Shown: one piece after another, positions 20,052 to 30,041 of the stretch | Layout of the letters: every line of letters begins with the position of its first letter | Numbering within the stretch: position 1 is the stretch's first letter | Source of the DNA: Epithemia pelagica | Lineage: Eukaryota; Bacillariophyta; Bacillariophyceae; Surirellales; Surirellaceae | DNA length: 64,000 nucleotides | Reading direction: 5' to 3' | Assembly (NCBI GenBank): GCA_946965045.2 | Contig: OX337236.1 | Coordinates: 1,488,001-1,552,000 of the forward strand | Translations under genes and position numbers: made by a program | The notes under the pieces: generated by a model | The model's database searches: none | The model's input: only the letters and a program-made list of their open reading frames with translations | Told to the model about the DNA's origin: nothing

Positions 20052-21773
20052 ATGATGACCATGGCGGAACCCTCTACATCGACGCCAACAACCGAGAACA
20101 TGGCAGACGACGCAAGCACTAACACTCAAACCATCGATAATCAAGCGATCCCGTACGAAGGTGAGGAGAAAGAGTACACCCTCAAGTTTCTTTTCCGTCC
20201 CAAGGCCAGCAAAAACACCAACGTCGCGAAGAACCACTACGCGATTCTCCAAGCCATGCTCCAAGTCTTTCCTGAGATTGTTCTCTTCAACAATCATGGC
20301 GAAATCATCAATCCCAAGAAGCTCAAGACTATTCTGAACTATAACGATTATCTCCGCAATTTCAACCTCCACTTCTCCAAGGGCAATGCTGATAAGAATC
20401 GAGCCCCCATCTACATCGTTGTGCACCGCATTCGTTCAAGGATTCCTGTGAGCCAGATCAGGCGCGACAGCACAATTTCTCACATCTTGTCTGAAGGAAG
20501 AGCTAAAATGACTGTACACGGTTGGAACGAAGATGAAGTTCGCATTTCCAACATTGGTTTCTTCGTCGGATACGATCCTAGTAACATTCTTCATGAAGAA
20601 ATGGATGAATGGATCAAGAAGAAAATCTTTGAAAGTACTGGAACCATGCTCAAAAAGATCCCCAAGTTTCGATGTGGTTTCTCGTCACCATTCCTTGTTG
20701 ATGACGACGGATATCGATTCGCAACCAAGACATTTGACCTCCAATGCCGCCAACAAGATGCTAAGGAATTGATTGAACTGCTGTCGACGACGTATCGCGA
20801 CAATCCTCGATTCGTTTTTCACCGAGTTCGCCACTCTCAACCTGATACTTATCGCCGTGCTATCTTGAAGCAAAACGCATACCTCAAGAAATGTCGAATC
20901 GTACCCATTGAAGGATTATCTTCGGACATGTTGTGGTATGGGATGCGAGAACGTATAAATAGTATTCCTGGAGTACACCGAGTTACCAAACACCGAATGA
21001 CTGGTGAGAAAGGAAGATGGAGCATCCACACTGACATGCTTCATTTCAGTCAAGTCGTCACGGCCGTGAAGGGAAATTTAACACGTTGGGCTGATGAAGT
21101 GAGCGAAGCAAACACAATTCAAACTGGATATTCATTCTTACCAAGATTGGCATTTAAGAAGAACGCATTTGATGACTACGACGACGACGATGACGAATCA
21201 CACGCAAGTTCGTTTCAGACTTACATGACAGCTTGTAGTTCTCTCTATGCTGCCGACGAAGACGATTGTATGAACCCCCCATCGAATTCCGCTCCTGTTG
21301 CTCAAGCATGGGTTTGTCCTATCCAGATCAAAACCGTGGTTGCTGGTCAGAGAACGGAAGAAGCACAAAGCCAGATAACGCAGGACGATTACGACCGTCT
21401 CAAGTCCAAAAATGACAAATTGACCCGTGAAATCCGTGAGCTAAAGGACCAATTCAGACAATTTATGGAGGAACAAAAACAAGCTCGAACCACGACAGTG
21501 AGTCAACAAGAAAAGACCGATTTCAAAGCACTCTTAAAGGCAGCCATGACTGAAATCTGTGAAGAAATGACTCAAATGGCACAATCTCAAAACCAGAACA
21601 CTCCCAATAATAGCGAAGGAAATCGGGCAGAGGCACAAGAGCCAGCCAATAACGATTCAGAACAGCGGGCTACGTCCAATCTTGACGTAAGCATGGCACA
21701 GGCCAATTTGTCCTTTCATGCGGACGAATCCCTGATGCAATCAAGTCTGTTTAGCCATGACTCCGACTCATAG
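20052..21773 (+). CDS. LINE ORF1 protein (nucleic-acid-binding/assembly protein, putative)
   Basis: 573 residues starting MMTMAEPSTSTPTTENM (a second ATG at 20064 is also possible). The N-terminus is Ser/Thr-rich, followed by a compact, basic region (about 35-355) of unrecognised fold. A coiled coil lies at about 450-475 (LKSKNDKLTREIRELKDQF), with a polar tail. An acidic run DDYDDDDDE sits at about 374-382. There is no CCHC knuckle or obvious RRM. By position and by analogy with LINE ORF1 proteins it should bind element RNA and form the RNP; that is inference. Its stop overlaps the ORF2 start by 17 nt. Confidence 0.82.
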   Translation: MMTMAEPSTSTPTTENMADDASTNTQTIDNQAIPYEGEEKEYTLKFLFRPKASKNTNVAKNHYAILQAMLQVFPEIVLFNNHGEIINPKKLKTILNYNDYLRNFNLHFSKGNADKNRAPIYIVVHRIRSRIPVSQIRRDSTISHILSEGRAKMTVHGWNEDEVRISNIGFFVGYDPSNILHEEMDEWIKKKIFESTGTMLKKIPKFRCGFSSPFLVDDDGYRFATKTFDLQCRQQDAKELIELLSTTYRDNPRFVFHRVRHSQPDTYRRAILKQNAYLKKCRIVPIEGLSSDMLWYGMRERINSIPGVHRVTKHRMTGEKGRWSIHTDMLHFSQVVTAVKGNLTRWADEVSEANTIQTGYSFLPRLAFKKNAFDDYDDDDDESHASSFQTYMTACSSLYAADEDDCMNPPSNSAPVAQAWVCPIQIKTVVAGQRTEEAQSQITQDDYDRLKSKNDKLTREIRELKDQFRQFMEEQKQARTTTVSQQEKTDFKALLKAAMTEICEEMTQMAQSQNQNTPNNSEGNRAEAQEPANNDSEQRATSNLDVSMAQANLSFHADESLMQSSLFSHDSDS

Positions 21774-24700
21774 AGACGACTATGTAAGCGATTACATAGA
21801 CTTTGCTCTTAATCACTACTCCGACAATTCTACACCCAATCACGACACCGAAGATGATATACTAGACGAACAAGCAGAGAATACCATTCTGGACGATAGA
21901 CAAACGCAACAGCAGAGAAATTACGCAAACAATCCTTATATCGGCACAGCACCACCAGAAGAAAAAGAAGATTATGTCTTCCGAGTATACGGCGCAAATA
22001 CAAATGGCTTCAATCTCGGACGTGATGGTGCAGACTTCTCCAAATTTTGTGAAGAAATGAAGAACCTAGAAGTGGATACTTGGTGTACTTTCGAGCATAA
22101 CCTGGATACATTGAAACCAAAGGTCAGAGAAGTTTTAGACACAACGGTCAGGAAACACTTCGACTACGCAAAACTTGTTACCAGCACCTCATCAATATCT
22201 TTACACCGGAGAAGTACTTTTAAACCAGGAGGAACACTCTTGGTAACACAAGGCCACTCAAGTGGACGAGTGGTTCGACAGGGACACGACAACCTTGGAC
22301 GATTGAGCTATCAGGTCTTATCTTGTAAGAACAGTCGCTCACTGACCATTGTGTCAGCATATCAAGTGTGTCAGCAGCAGATTTTGAACAATAATCGTGT
22401 TGCAAGCAGCACGGCATCATCTCAACAGATCAGTCTTCTTCGACAACAAGGCCGTTCTGAAAACCCTCGCATGGCTTTTGTTCACGACTTGGAAAACTTC
22501 TTAGACGAAAGAATACAAGCAGGGTCGGAAATCCTTCTGCTTGGAGACTTTAACGAAACCTTGAATGAGACTATGGACGGAATGACAAGACTTTGCTCAA
22601 ATTTACAGCTCACTGATCTGATGGAACAGGTAACCAATACGGAAGGCAATTTCGGGACTCACGCTAGAGGCAATCAACGAATCGATTATGCTCTATGTAC
22701 TGAACTGGTCGCACAAAGCGCGGTTAGAGGATGTTATGAACCCTTTGGCGAACGAACTAAAGGAGATCATCGTAATATGATCATTGATTTCGACTCGAGG
22801 ATCCTGTTTGGTAATATGACACAACCTCTCGGACCTATCTCAACAAGGGAGTTTACTGCGAAGGACAGATCGGCGGTTAGAAAATACATACAGGCAAAGC
22901 ACAAATATTTGCAGGAACATAATTTCGGACATCGATTGGCTTCTCTTGAACATGAGTGGAGTGCAGAGACAATGGAGCGATTAGACGCAGACTTCCAACG
23001 CGCTGGAAGATTTGCTGCCAATCAGTGCATCAAGAAACCACGCCAGATCGCATATGTAAGAGAATTAGCTGAACTGCGGAAAAAGAAGAATGTTCTGTTG
23101 AAATTGATATCTCAATACAAACTCCATCGCTCATATGCATCGGGAATCGCTCACGCAACAAGAGAGGGCTGCACATTCACACTTCCTAACAGTCTGGAGG
23201 AATGTATTGAAGAGTGCAAAGAGACTCAACAAAAGATACGGGAGATGACACGCGATGCCGCCACGAATCGTCGGAATGAACAACAGGTTGCTTTAGAAAC
23301 TGCTCGCATTAAGGGCGATACTAAGACTACCAAAGCTATTAAGCACAGAATGGCTGCTGAGAGGACAAAAACGATGTTTAACAAAATCCGCCAGTATCGA
23401 GGAACCCAAAAGACGGGTATTACACGATTGCAAGTACCCGTTGACGCTGACAATGTGAACTACGAACACTGCACAGAGTGGCTAACGATTGATACACCGG
23501 CAGAAATTGAAAGCCGTCTACTGCAACGGAACCAAAAGCACTTTGGGCAAGCCGAGGGCACCTTTCCGACCCAACCTCCCTTCTCCGAATGGGTGGATTG
23601 GGGAGCATCGACACACACCGCTGAACTAATTCTGAACGGTACATGGCAATCTACCGAGTTGGACGATCTTCAACAGTGTCTATTGCGTCACATGGAGAAA
23701 CGAACTGAGCTTGATTTGATGAAAGACACAATTAGCGTTGACGAATGGAGTGCCAAAATTAAAGCGTGGCCTGAATCGACAACGACGTCCCCGTCCGGGT
23801 TTCATCTTTCCCACAGTAAGGCCCTGTTGGCAGCACACGACATAGAGCCAGGAACTGAAAAAGCAAGTGACATCGAACGTATGCGAAATGATCTTATTGA
23901 GTGGCAAGTTGGTCTACTCAACAATGCGATTCGACATCAATATTCTTTCGAAAGGTGGCAAAAGATAGTCAATGTTATGATCCTGAAAGAGCCGTCGAAT
24001 ATCAAGATCCACCGATTGCGCGTTATTCATTTATACGAGCAAGACTATAACTTGCTTTTGGCTGTAAAGTGGAGAAAGTTGATTCAACATGGAGCACAGC
24101 ATCAGTTACTACATGCATCTCAATTTGGTGCCGTTCCAGGTCGTGACGCCGTAATTCCAACAATGATCGAAGAGTTTCAGTACGAAATAAGTCGCGCCAG
24201 CAAGAGACCGATGGTGCACCTCGACTACGATGCAACAGCTTGCTATGACAGAATTGTCATGTCTTTTGGTGGATTAGCATCACGAAGTTTCGGACAGCAT
24301 CGTTCTGTGGTCTTTATCAATGCAACAACACTCACGGAAGCAAAGTATTATCTCAAAACTCAATTGGGAGTGTCTGAGAGATTCTATAAGCATTGTACAA
24401 TATACCCAATTTACGGCTCTGGGCAGGGCGCGGGGAATTCTCCGGCCATCTGGTGTGTGATAAGCTCGATCCTATTCGAGACCTATGAAGACAAGGCACA
24501 TGGAGCAACATTCTATTCTCCTGATCGAAAAACATCTGCCCAAGTACTCATGGTCGGTTTTGTTGATGATACCAGCGGAAGCGTCAACGATTTCCTTCTC
24601 CCGAAAGCAGCCAGTCCTGAACACTATATTCAACGCGCCTCAGCCGATGCACAACGATGGAACGACCTCCTGTCTCTTTCGGGAGGATCTCTGAATCAAA

Positions 24701-27576
24701 GAAAGTGTTCCTACCATTTCTTGTATTATCAATTCACTGTGGATGGTTTGCCCTTCTTGACAAGTGGACGATTTGGCCCCACGATTTCGATCACATTCAA
24801 TGAATCCGCATCCCCGTGTCCATTGAAACAATTGTCTGCGTATGAAAGTCACAAAACGTTGGGAGTGTACAAAGCGCCTTCTTCCACTGATAACTCCCAA
24901 TACACGGCCCTGTGCAAGAAGAATGGTGAACACGCTCGTGTTGTGGCCAGTAGTCCGTTGTCCCGCACTGATGTTTGGGCATACTATCATGCCATTTACC
25001 TACCAAGTGTAACTTACGTCTTCCCGTCATCGTCGCTATCGAAGGAACATTGTGACAAATTGCAACGTGTGTTCAAGAACGCTTTTCTACCACGCTACGG
25101 GTACAACAGACATACACCGAACGCTGTTGTTTTTGGCTCTTCAGACTTTGGAGGACTGGGATTGCGTACATTGTTCATCGAACGAGGGATTGCCCAAATC
25201 TATGGTCTACTAGCTTGTCTGCGCTCTTGTGGTGTTGCTTCCCAATTGGCTAGCATCATGCTAAGCTGGGGACAACTGTTGGCTGGAACTGGATCTCCGA
25301 TTCTGCAAGACACGATAAACGACCTCCCTCATTTGGATCCCATGTGTTGGCTACCGACTCTGCGTGCTTCTTTATCTTGTATGAACTGTACTATCGAGCT
25401 GGCTGATACGCATGTTCCTCCTGTTCAGCGGGAACATGATCTGTTTGTTATGGACAAAGCCCTTACTGTGACTCACAAACCTATTGATTTGCAGTTCATC
25501 AACGCTTGCCGACTATACCTTGGAATCACTTTTCTTAGTGACATGGTTACCCCTGCTGGAACTCAAATTTGTCAATTCGCCTTACAAGGGTATCAATCCA
25601 CGCAAACGCAACCTAAACTATTGTTTCCGTACCAAAATCGACCTGGCAGTAAAGCATGGAAAGTCTGGAAAAACTTTCTCCGAACATTGATCACACCTGG
25701 TACTACGTGCAACCTTCGTGTCTGTCTTGGACGCTGGTTAGTCACTGGTTCTGCTCTCTATCGAGAGTGGAATACTTGTCTTGTTCCAGAACGGAGTCAA
25801 GTCTTGATTCGTACGCCTAACACGGATCAGTTCACAATTTGCATTCCTACTGCCGATTACCGTGGGTTCTGTGCTACTCATTCCAGCTGTCCTCTTCTCC
25901 CCTCCACTGCACTTCCCGTATTTACTCTGCAACGCAACAACGTTCACATTTTGGCGCACTTTGCCTACGCATCTTGCTCCGACCCTACACCTAATCCTTC
26001 TGCATCTTTCCCAGACGTTATTTCCTCCTTGGAGCGTTGGGAAAGAGAACTTCTTTGTGGCGTCTCGTTTTTGTGTCCTCTCGAGCAGCTTCATGCTATT
26101 TTTACGTCACATGACTCGGCAACACAGCTGCCGTTACATCTTTGCGGAGATGGTTCCGTTAATCACTTTGTGGGCTCATTTGGTGGGTCCTGTTCCGATG
26201 ACGCAGGCTTACGATTGTTTCATATCAAGGGACCTGCACCAGGTTATCGTACAACATCGTATCGCGCGGAAAGCTACGCCTTTCTAGCTTGGTTACGCCT
26301 CATCTTTCGACTGTGTGAATTTTTCGAATGCCCGCTGCCGTCACAACTGGCAATTTACTCGGATTCGGAAAGCATGTTGAAGACGATACAGCAACGTTTA
26401 GAGTGGACCGTTGACTACCCCTACACAACAATGAGTCCCGATTGGGATCTTCACCAAGCTATCACAACCACACTGCGCCTATTCCCTAACCTGCCTCACT
26501 GTCAACATGTGAAAGGCCATCAAGACAGATTTTTTGCGTTTGACGATCTTCCTTTACCCGCGCAATTGAATGTGGAGGCAGATGAGCTTGCCTCCCAGTT
26601 TGTATACCCTCCGGATTTGCCAAGCACCATCGTTCCTCTTATCGCAGGCACGGTGGCGCAATTACATTGTGCTACTGGCACCATTACCTCCAACTATCGA
26701 GCCGTACTTCGTCGCTTATACAACGAACCTTTGATCCGCGAGCACATTTGTTCTCGGATGGAATGGTCAACTGACACCTGGAACCTGGTTGACTGGACGT
26801 CTCACTGCAGAGCCGTTCGTGCAAATTTTCCGCGACGCCATTTCTTGTCCAAATACCTCCACAATTGGCTGCCCTTGGGGCATCTAGTTTTGCGCTATGC
26901 TGATCATTACCCAGACACATGTGCCTCTTGTTCTCACCAAGCTCACGAAGATCGCGAGCATTTTCTGCGTTGTCCGGCCCGCCGGTCGTGGATTGGCCCT
27001 CTGTTCGATGACTTGAAGCAATTTTGGCAGGACCAGTCGGTTGCCCCTTCCATTGTCGATCTATTGTCCACTGCACTTCATTCTTGGCTTTCGGATACCC
27101 CTATTTCTCTCCCGTCCCTGACCCCATCATTGGCTCGTGTGGTGGCTCAACAAACTCTTATCGGTTGGGACCAACTGTTTCTTGGTCGCTTCGCTTGTTC
27201 CTGGTCTTCAGTACAAGAGGATCATCTCCGGTCTCTGGAGATTGATTCATCCAAGAGTATTTCCGGCACTGCCTTTGTCTCAGGTACCATTCAACTCTTA
27301 TTTCACCATTTGTTCCTCCTCTGGACTCGTCGCAACGAGGATGTCCATGGACGCGATTCATTGACACGCGAAGCTGCCGCTCTCGTTCTGGCTAAAAGAG
27401 AGATTCGATCCCTTTATCAACACCGTAACGCTGTTCCCACTGAGTTACAGCAGATCTTCTACACCGATCCAGATACACACTTCGACTTTCACACAACCTC
27501 TTCATCTCTTCAGTCCTGGCTTGCTACCTGGAAGCCAGTTATACTACAATCTTCATCTTCACCCAACAACGCCTAA
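21757..27576 (+). CDS. LINE ORF2: APE endonuclease, reverse transcriptase, RNase H, zinc finger
   Basis: 1939 residues. An APE-type endonuclease lies at about 75-345: GANTNGFN, WCTFEH, LLLGDFNE and KGDHRNMIIDF carry the expected Asn, Glu, Asp-Asn and Asp-His. RT is centred on motif A HLDYDATACYDR (about 817-828), motif B GSGQGAGNSP and motif C GFVDDTSG (about 931-938, with FVDD instead of the common YADD). RNase H spans about 1460-1620 with Asp (CGDGS), Glu (YRAESYAF), Asp (YSDSES) and Asp (VEADELA). A zf-RVT-like CASC...H...C motif lies near 1721. All catalytic residues are present and the frame is uninterrupted, so the protein could be active. Starting at ATG 21757 inside the ORF1 end implies coupled reinitiation. 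Confidence 0.95.
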   Translation: MTPTHRDDYVSDYIDFALNHYSDNSTPNHDTEDDILDEQAENTILDDRQTQQQRNYANNPYIGTAPPEEKEDYVFRVYGANTNGFNLGRDGADFSKFCEEMKNLEVDTWCTFEHNLDTLKPKVREVLDTTVRKHFDYAKLVTSTSSISLHRRSTFKPGGTLLVTQGHSSGRVVRQGHDNLGRLSYQVLSCKNSRSLTIVSAYQVCQQQILNNNRVASSTASSQQISLLRQQGRSENPRMAFVHDLENFLDERIQAGSEILLLGDFNETLNETMDGMTRLCSNLQLTDLMEQVTNTEGNFGTHARGNQRIDYALCTELVAQSAVRGCYEPFGERTKGDHRNMIIDFDSRILFGNMTQPLGPISTREFTAKDRSAVRKYIQAKHKYLQEHNFGHRLASLEHEWSAETMERLDADFQRAGRFAANQCIKKPRQIAYVRELAELRKKKNVLLKLISQYKLHRSYASGIAHATREGCTFTLPNSLEECIEECKETQQKIREMTRDAATNRRNEQQVALETARIKGDTKTTKAIKHRMAAERTKTMFNKIRQYRGTQKTGITRLQVPVDADNVNYEHCTEWLTIDTPAEIESRLLQRNQKHFGQAEGTFPTQPPFSEWVDWGASTHTAELILNGTWQSTELDDLQQCLLRHMEKRTELDLMKDTISVDEWSAKIKAWPESTTTSPSGFHLSHSKALLAAHDIEPGTEKASDIERMRNDLIEWQVGLLNNAIRHQYSFERWQKIVNVMILKEPSNIKIHRLRVIHLYEQDYNLLLAVKWRKLIQHGAQHQLLHASQFGAVPGRDAVIPTMIEEFQYEISRASKRPMVHLDYDATACYDRIVMSFGGLASRSFGQHRSVVFINATTLTEAKYYLKTQLGVSERFYKHCTIYPIYGSGQGAGNSPAIWCVISSILFETYEDKAHGATFYSPDRKTSAQVLMVGFVDDTSGSVNDFLLPKAASPEHYIQRASADAQRWNDLLSLSGGSLNQRKCSYHFLYYQFTVDGLPFLTSGRFGPTISITFNESASPCPLKQLSAYESHKTLGVYKAPSSTDNSQYTALCKKNGEHARVVASSPLSRTDVWAYYHAIYLPSVTYVFPSSSLSKEHCDKLQRVFKNAFLPRYGYNRHTPNAVVFGSSDFGGLGLRTLFIERGIAQIYGLLACLRSCGVASQLASIMLSWGQLLAGTGSPILQDTINDLPHLDPMCWLPTLRASLSCMNCTIELADTHVPPVQREHDLFVMDKALTVTHKPIDLQFINACRLYLGITFLSDMVTPAGTQICQFALQGYQSTQTQPKLLFPYQNRPGSKAWKVWKNFLRTLITPGTTCNLRVCLGRWLVTGSALYREWNTCLVPERSQVLIRTPNTDQFTICIPTADYRGFCATHSSCPLLPSTALPVFTLQRNNVHILAHFAYASCSDPTPNPSASFPDVISSLERWERELLCGVSFLCPLEQLHAIFTSHDSATQLPLHLCGDGSVNHFVGSFGGSCSDDAGLRLFHIKGPAPGYRTTSYRAESYAFLAWLRLIFRLCEFFECPLPSQLAIYSDSESMLKTIQQRLEWTVDYPYTTMSPDWDLHQAITTTLRLFPNLPHCQHVKGHQDRFFAFDDLPLPAQLNVEADELASQFVYPPDLPSTIVPLIAGTVAQLHCATGTITSNYRAVLRRLYNEPLIREHICSRMEWSTDTWNLVDWTSHCRAVRANFPRRHFLSKYLHNWLPLGHLVLRYADHYPDTCASCSHQAHEDREHFLRCPARRSWIGPLFDDLKQFWQDQSVAPSIVDLLSTALHSWLSDTPISLPSLTPSLARVVAQQTLIGWDQLFLGRFACSWSSVQEDHLRSLEIDSSKSISGTAFVSGTIQLLFHHLFLLWTRRNEDVHGRDSLTREAAALVLAKREIRSLYQHRNAVPTELQQIFYTDPDTHFDFHTTSSSLQSWLATWKPVILQSSSSPNNA

Positions 27577-27654
27577 CTAACATTCCTACCTGGTTAGTCC
27601 TCGCCTTGTTACCAAGGCCGGGCGCGTCGGTCGACTCTACTCTGCGCGGGTGAG
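27577..27654 (+). other. LINE 3' UTR, part before the nested element
   Basis: Sequence from the ORF2 stop to the nested insertion, ending in TGAG (27651-27654), the left copy of the 4-bp duplication. It continues on the far side at 34631. Confidence 0.7.
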
Positions 27655-27703
27655 TGTATAAATCCTGCCACTACACGCTACAACACGGTGTATACGGCGT
27701 GCA
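27655..27703 (+). repeat. Left 49-bp terminal inverted repeat
   Basis: Exact reverse complement of 34578-34626; begins TG. The left end is also part of a 66-bp unit (27655-27720) whose own 18-bp ends are inverted copies (TGTATAAATCCTGCCACT / AGTGGCAGGATTTATACA), able to form a hairpin with a 30-nt loop. Confidence 0.9.
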
Positions 27704-27744
27704 GTGGCAGGATTTATACAGTTTATCAGACCCAAGCTGCAGAG

Positions 27745-27815
27745 CTGCAGTGGTATAGAGGTTAATGCTTGCTGTTGGCTCGTAAGGTCAGGGGTTCGAA
27801 TCCCCTCTGCTACAG
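27745..27815 (+). tRNA. Degenerate tRNA-like sequence, best read as tRNA-Pro(UGG)-like or a SINE head
   Basis: A perfect B-box/T-arm AGGGG-TTCGAAT-CCCCT at about 27789-27805 is followed by a 3' acceptor strand CTGCTAC. A foldable D-arm (GTAT, 8-nt loop with GG, ATGC) precedes it. The anticodon arm allows a 7-nt loop GTTGGCT (anticodon TGG, U33 present) but with one mismatched closing pair, and the acceptor stem forms only about five of seven pairs. I therefore call it tRNA-like rather than a functional tRNA. Its place near the element end could mean a captured tRNA, an internal pol III promoter, or a tRNA-derived leader. Confidence 0.4.
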
Positions 27816-28502
27816 CTTTAAGTTTAAGACCCTCAATTTCTGGGGGCCGCCATATTTGGGGTGTATGGCACAAGACGTTTCCCCGCTGGTATATAGAGCA
27901 TGTTCTCAAGAGAGGCCGTTTGAACCTGAGCCTTCGGGCAACACTGGATCTACCTCTTTGTTCATACGCTATGTGCTAGGTGGACGGGGGAACGAATATG
28001 TATCTTTTATCTAACTCACCAACTATGCTAGCTAAGCTATGCATCATGTGAAACTCCTTGGAGTCTTGCACTCTGCCTTTTGCCCGTACTGGCAGCGGCT
28101 GATCACCGCTTGGGAGTGTTCGCGCTAAGCTACTCGTCACGGTATGCTTGCGGCACTACTTACAGTTCACACTCGTGGTGTGTGTCCCATGGCACTCTCC
28201 CACGTGACGGGGAGCACTCGCTTAAGTGAGCGATTGTTTTGGTAATCTTTTCTCCATACATGAAAATATAGATACCTCCTTTTGCACTGTGCCGACGCAC
28301 ACGTCCTAAGTATTTGTTCTCTGCCGACTGCAGCGCAAACGCAAGTCGACACTACTTGTGCACCTTAATTCCAGGTAGAATCGCAAAATCTGCGATCTGC
28401 ATCACCTTTTGGCAATGCCTCCACACTTCTGTGTTTTTTGCCTGTGTTTTGCTCTGAACCTCTCCTGCTTCTGGCTCTCTTGCTTTCCTTTTGCCTTCCA
28501 CC
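27816..28502 (+). other. 5' leader of the copia-type element
   Basis: About 690 bp without a long frame between the tRNA-like sequence and the gag ATG. No match to the 3' tail (34299-34577) was found that would make an LTR pair. I see no convincing primer-binding site. Confidence 0.6.
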
Positions 28503-30041
28503 ATGTCTTCATCCACTGCCCCTGAAAATCCCAAGGAAGATTTCAAGGCTGCCGTTAAACGCTGTGGATACAATGATGCCACCGTTACCTACATCATTGA
28601 GCAGGGTTTTGATGATGCTCAATCGTTCATGACTGTTGCGGTCCATCAAGTGCCGTCGATGTTGAAGATGATGGCGAAGACCCCTCCAGAGAACGGGGCC
28701 TTTCCCTTCAGTGCTAACCTGCAGCTCCACGGCTTCCGAATGTGGCTCGAATACCGTTCGTCTCGTGGTCAGGCTCTTAAAGTCTCACTTTTCTCTGATC
28801 CGCCCCTGATCAAGAAATGGACCAAACGTACCCAGGAACTGTTTGCACTCAACAAGGAAGTTGCCTCCGATGAACTGACCCCACCGAAAGAGTTGACTTC
28901 GTTTACTCAGTGGGAGGTGTTTAACGATGCCTTGCTCACGTTCCTCGCACAGCATCGCAATCCCACAACGGGTGTCCCTTTGACATACGTCCTTCGTGAA
29001 ACTAAGCCTGTCGGTTCTGAAGCAAGGAATGCTGCCTACGATACTATCGATGACGATTTGATTGCTACTACTATCCTGCAAGGTGATCAGTATGCCCTTG
29101 ACAATCAACGCGTCTTCACACTGATGAAACCTTTTCTCGTTGGCGGACCTGGCCTGACGTTCATCAAGCCACACCAAAAGAAGAAGGACGGCCGTGAGGC
29201 GTATCTTGCGTTGACTCGCCAAGCTACTGGAACAGCAGCTGTCACCATCCGCAAGAAAGAAGCATACGCTGCTATTGCCGACGCGAAGTTTACAGGCCGC
29301 GGTCGTTTCTCGTATCAACAATATGTTCACCGCCATCAGAAAGCTCATAATACGTTGGCTGAACTTGATGAACCCGTTGCCGAAACCAAAAAGGTAACCA
29401 ATTTCCTCAAAGGTATATCGGATCCCTCTTTGGCGGCGGGAAAGACGGTCGTCAACGGTGACGCAGCAAAGCTTTCTGATTTTGAAGCATGCCAGCAGTA
29501 TTTTGGCACGTTGATTGCTGCATCCCGTACCGACAAGACCAATGACGAGAATCGAAAGATTGCTGGTGTGGGTACGACTAAGACTAGTGGAAAGAAGAAT
29601 GGTCGTAACAAGCAGAATAAAAAGAAGACACGTCATTACAGTTTGGATGAATGGCGCAAGCTCTCTGATGAAGAGAAGGCCGAAATCCTCCGTGCCCGTA
29701 AAGAACAGAAAGACGCTAATGGAAAGCGCAAGGCCGGAGCCGTGCGAACTGAAGATGAAAATGGCTCTCGCAAGTTGAGTAAAACTGAAACTCCAAAGTC
29801 TGATGACATGAAATTGGAGACCACTGACCTGGATGGCGACGACGCGCCGAACCATTCCGAGCCTGATCCTCCTGTTGCTGATGAACCGACTGTTCCCAAA
29901 ACCTCAGCCGGAAACAGTTTCGGACGCTTTGCCCATAGTAAAAAAGGATCTACAAAGCCGCACAACCCTGATGAAACCAAGGAGCCTACAACTGCCGTTG
30001 CGAAAGCTGCCCTTGCTGATAAGGCCACAAAGCAGACCTGA
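28503..30041 (+). CDS. Gag-like protein of the copia-type element
   Basis: 512 residues from ATG 28503 to a TGA at 30039-30041. The first 360 residues are mixed helical and charged, resembling the capsid-like gag of stramenopile copia elements in order and size. Residues about 360-400 are basic (KTSGKKNGRNKQNKKKTRHY) and may bind RNA in place of a CCHC knuckle, which is absent. The C-terminus is acidic, Pro/Lys-rich and disordered. The TGA is followed directly, in the same frame, by pol. Confidence 0.85.
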   Translation: MSSSTAPENPKEDFKAAVKRCGYNDATVTYIIEQGFDDAQSFMTVAVHQVPSMLKMMAKTPPENGAFPFSANLQLHGFRMWLEYRSSRGQALKVSLFSDPPLIKKWTKRTQELFALNKEVASDELTPPKELTSFTQWEVFNDALLTFLAQHRNPTTGVPLTYVLRETKPVGSEARNAAYDTIDDDLIATTILQGDQYALDNQRVFTLMKPFLVGGPGLTFIKPHQKKKDGREAYLALTRQATGTAAVTIRKKEAYAAIADAKFTGRGRFSYQQYVHRHQKAHNTLAELDEPVAETKKVTNFLKGISDPSLAAGKTVVNGDAAKLSDFEACQQYFGTLIAASRTDKTNDENRKIAGVGTTKTSGKKNGRNKQNKKKTRHYSLDEWRKLSDEEKAEILRARKEQKDANGKRKAGAVRTEDENGSRKLSKTETPKSDDMKLETTDLDGDDAPNHSEPDPPVADEPTVPKTSAGNSFGRFAHSKKGSTKPHNPDETKEPTTAVAKAALADKATKQT

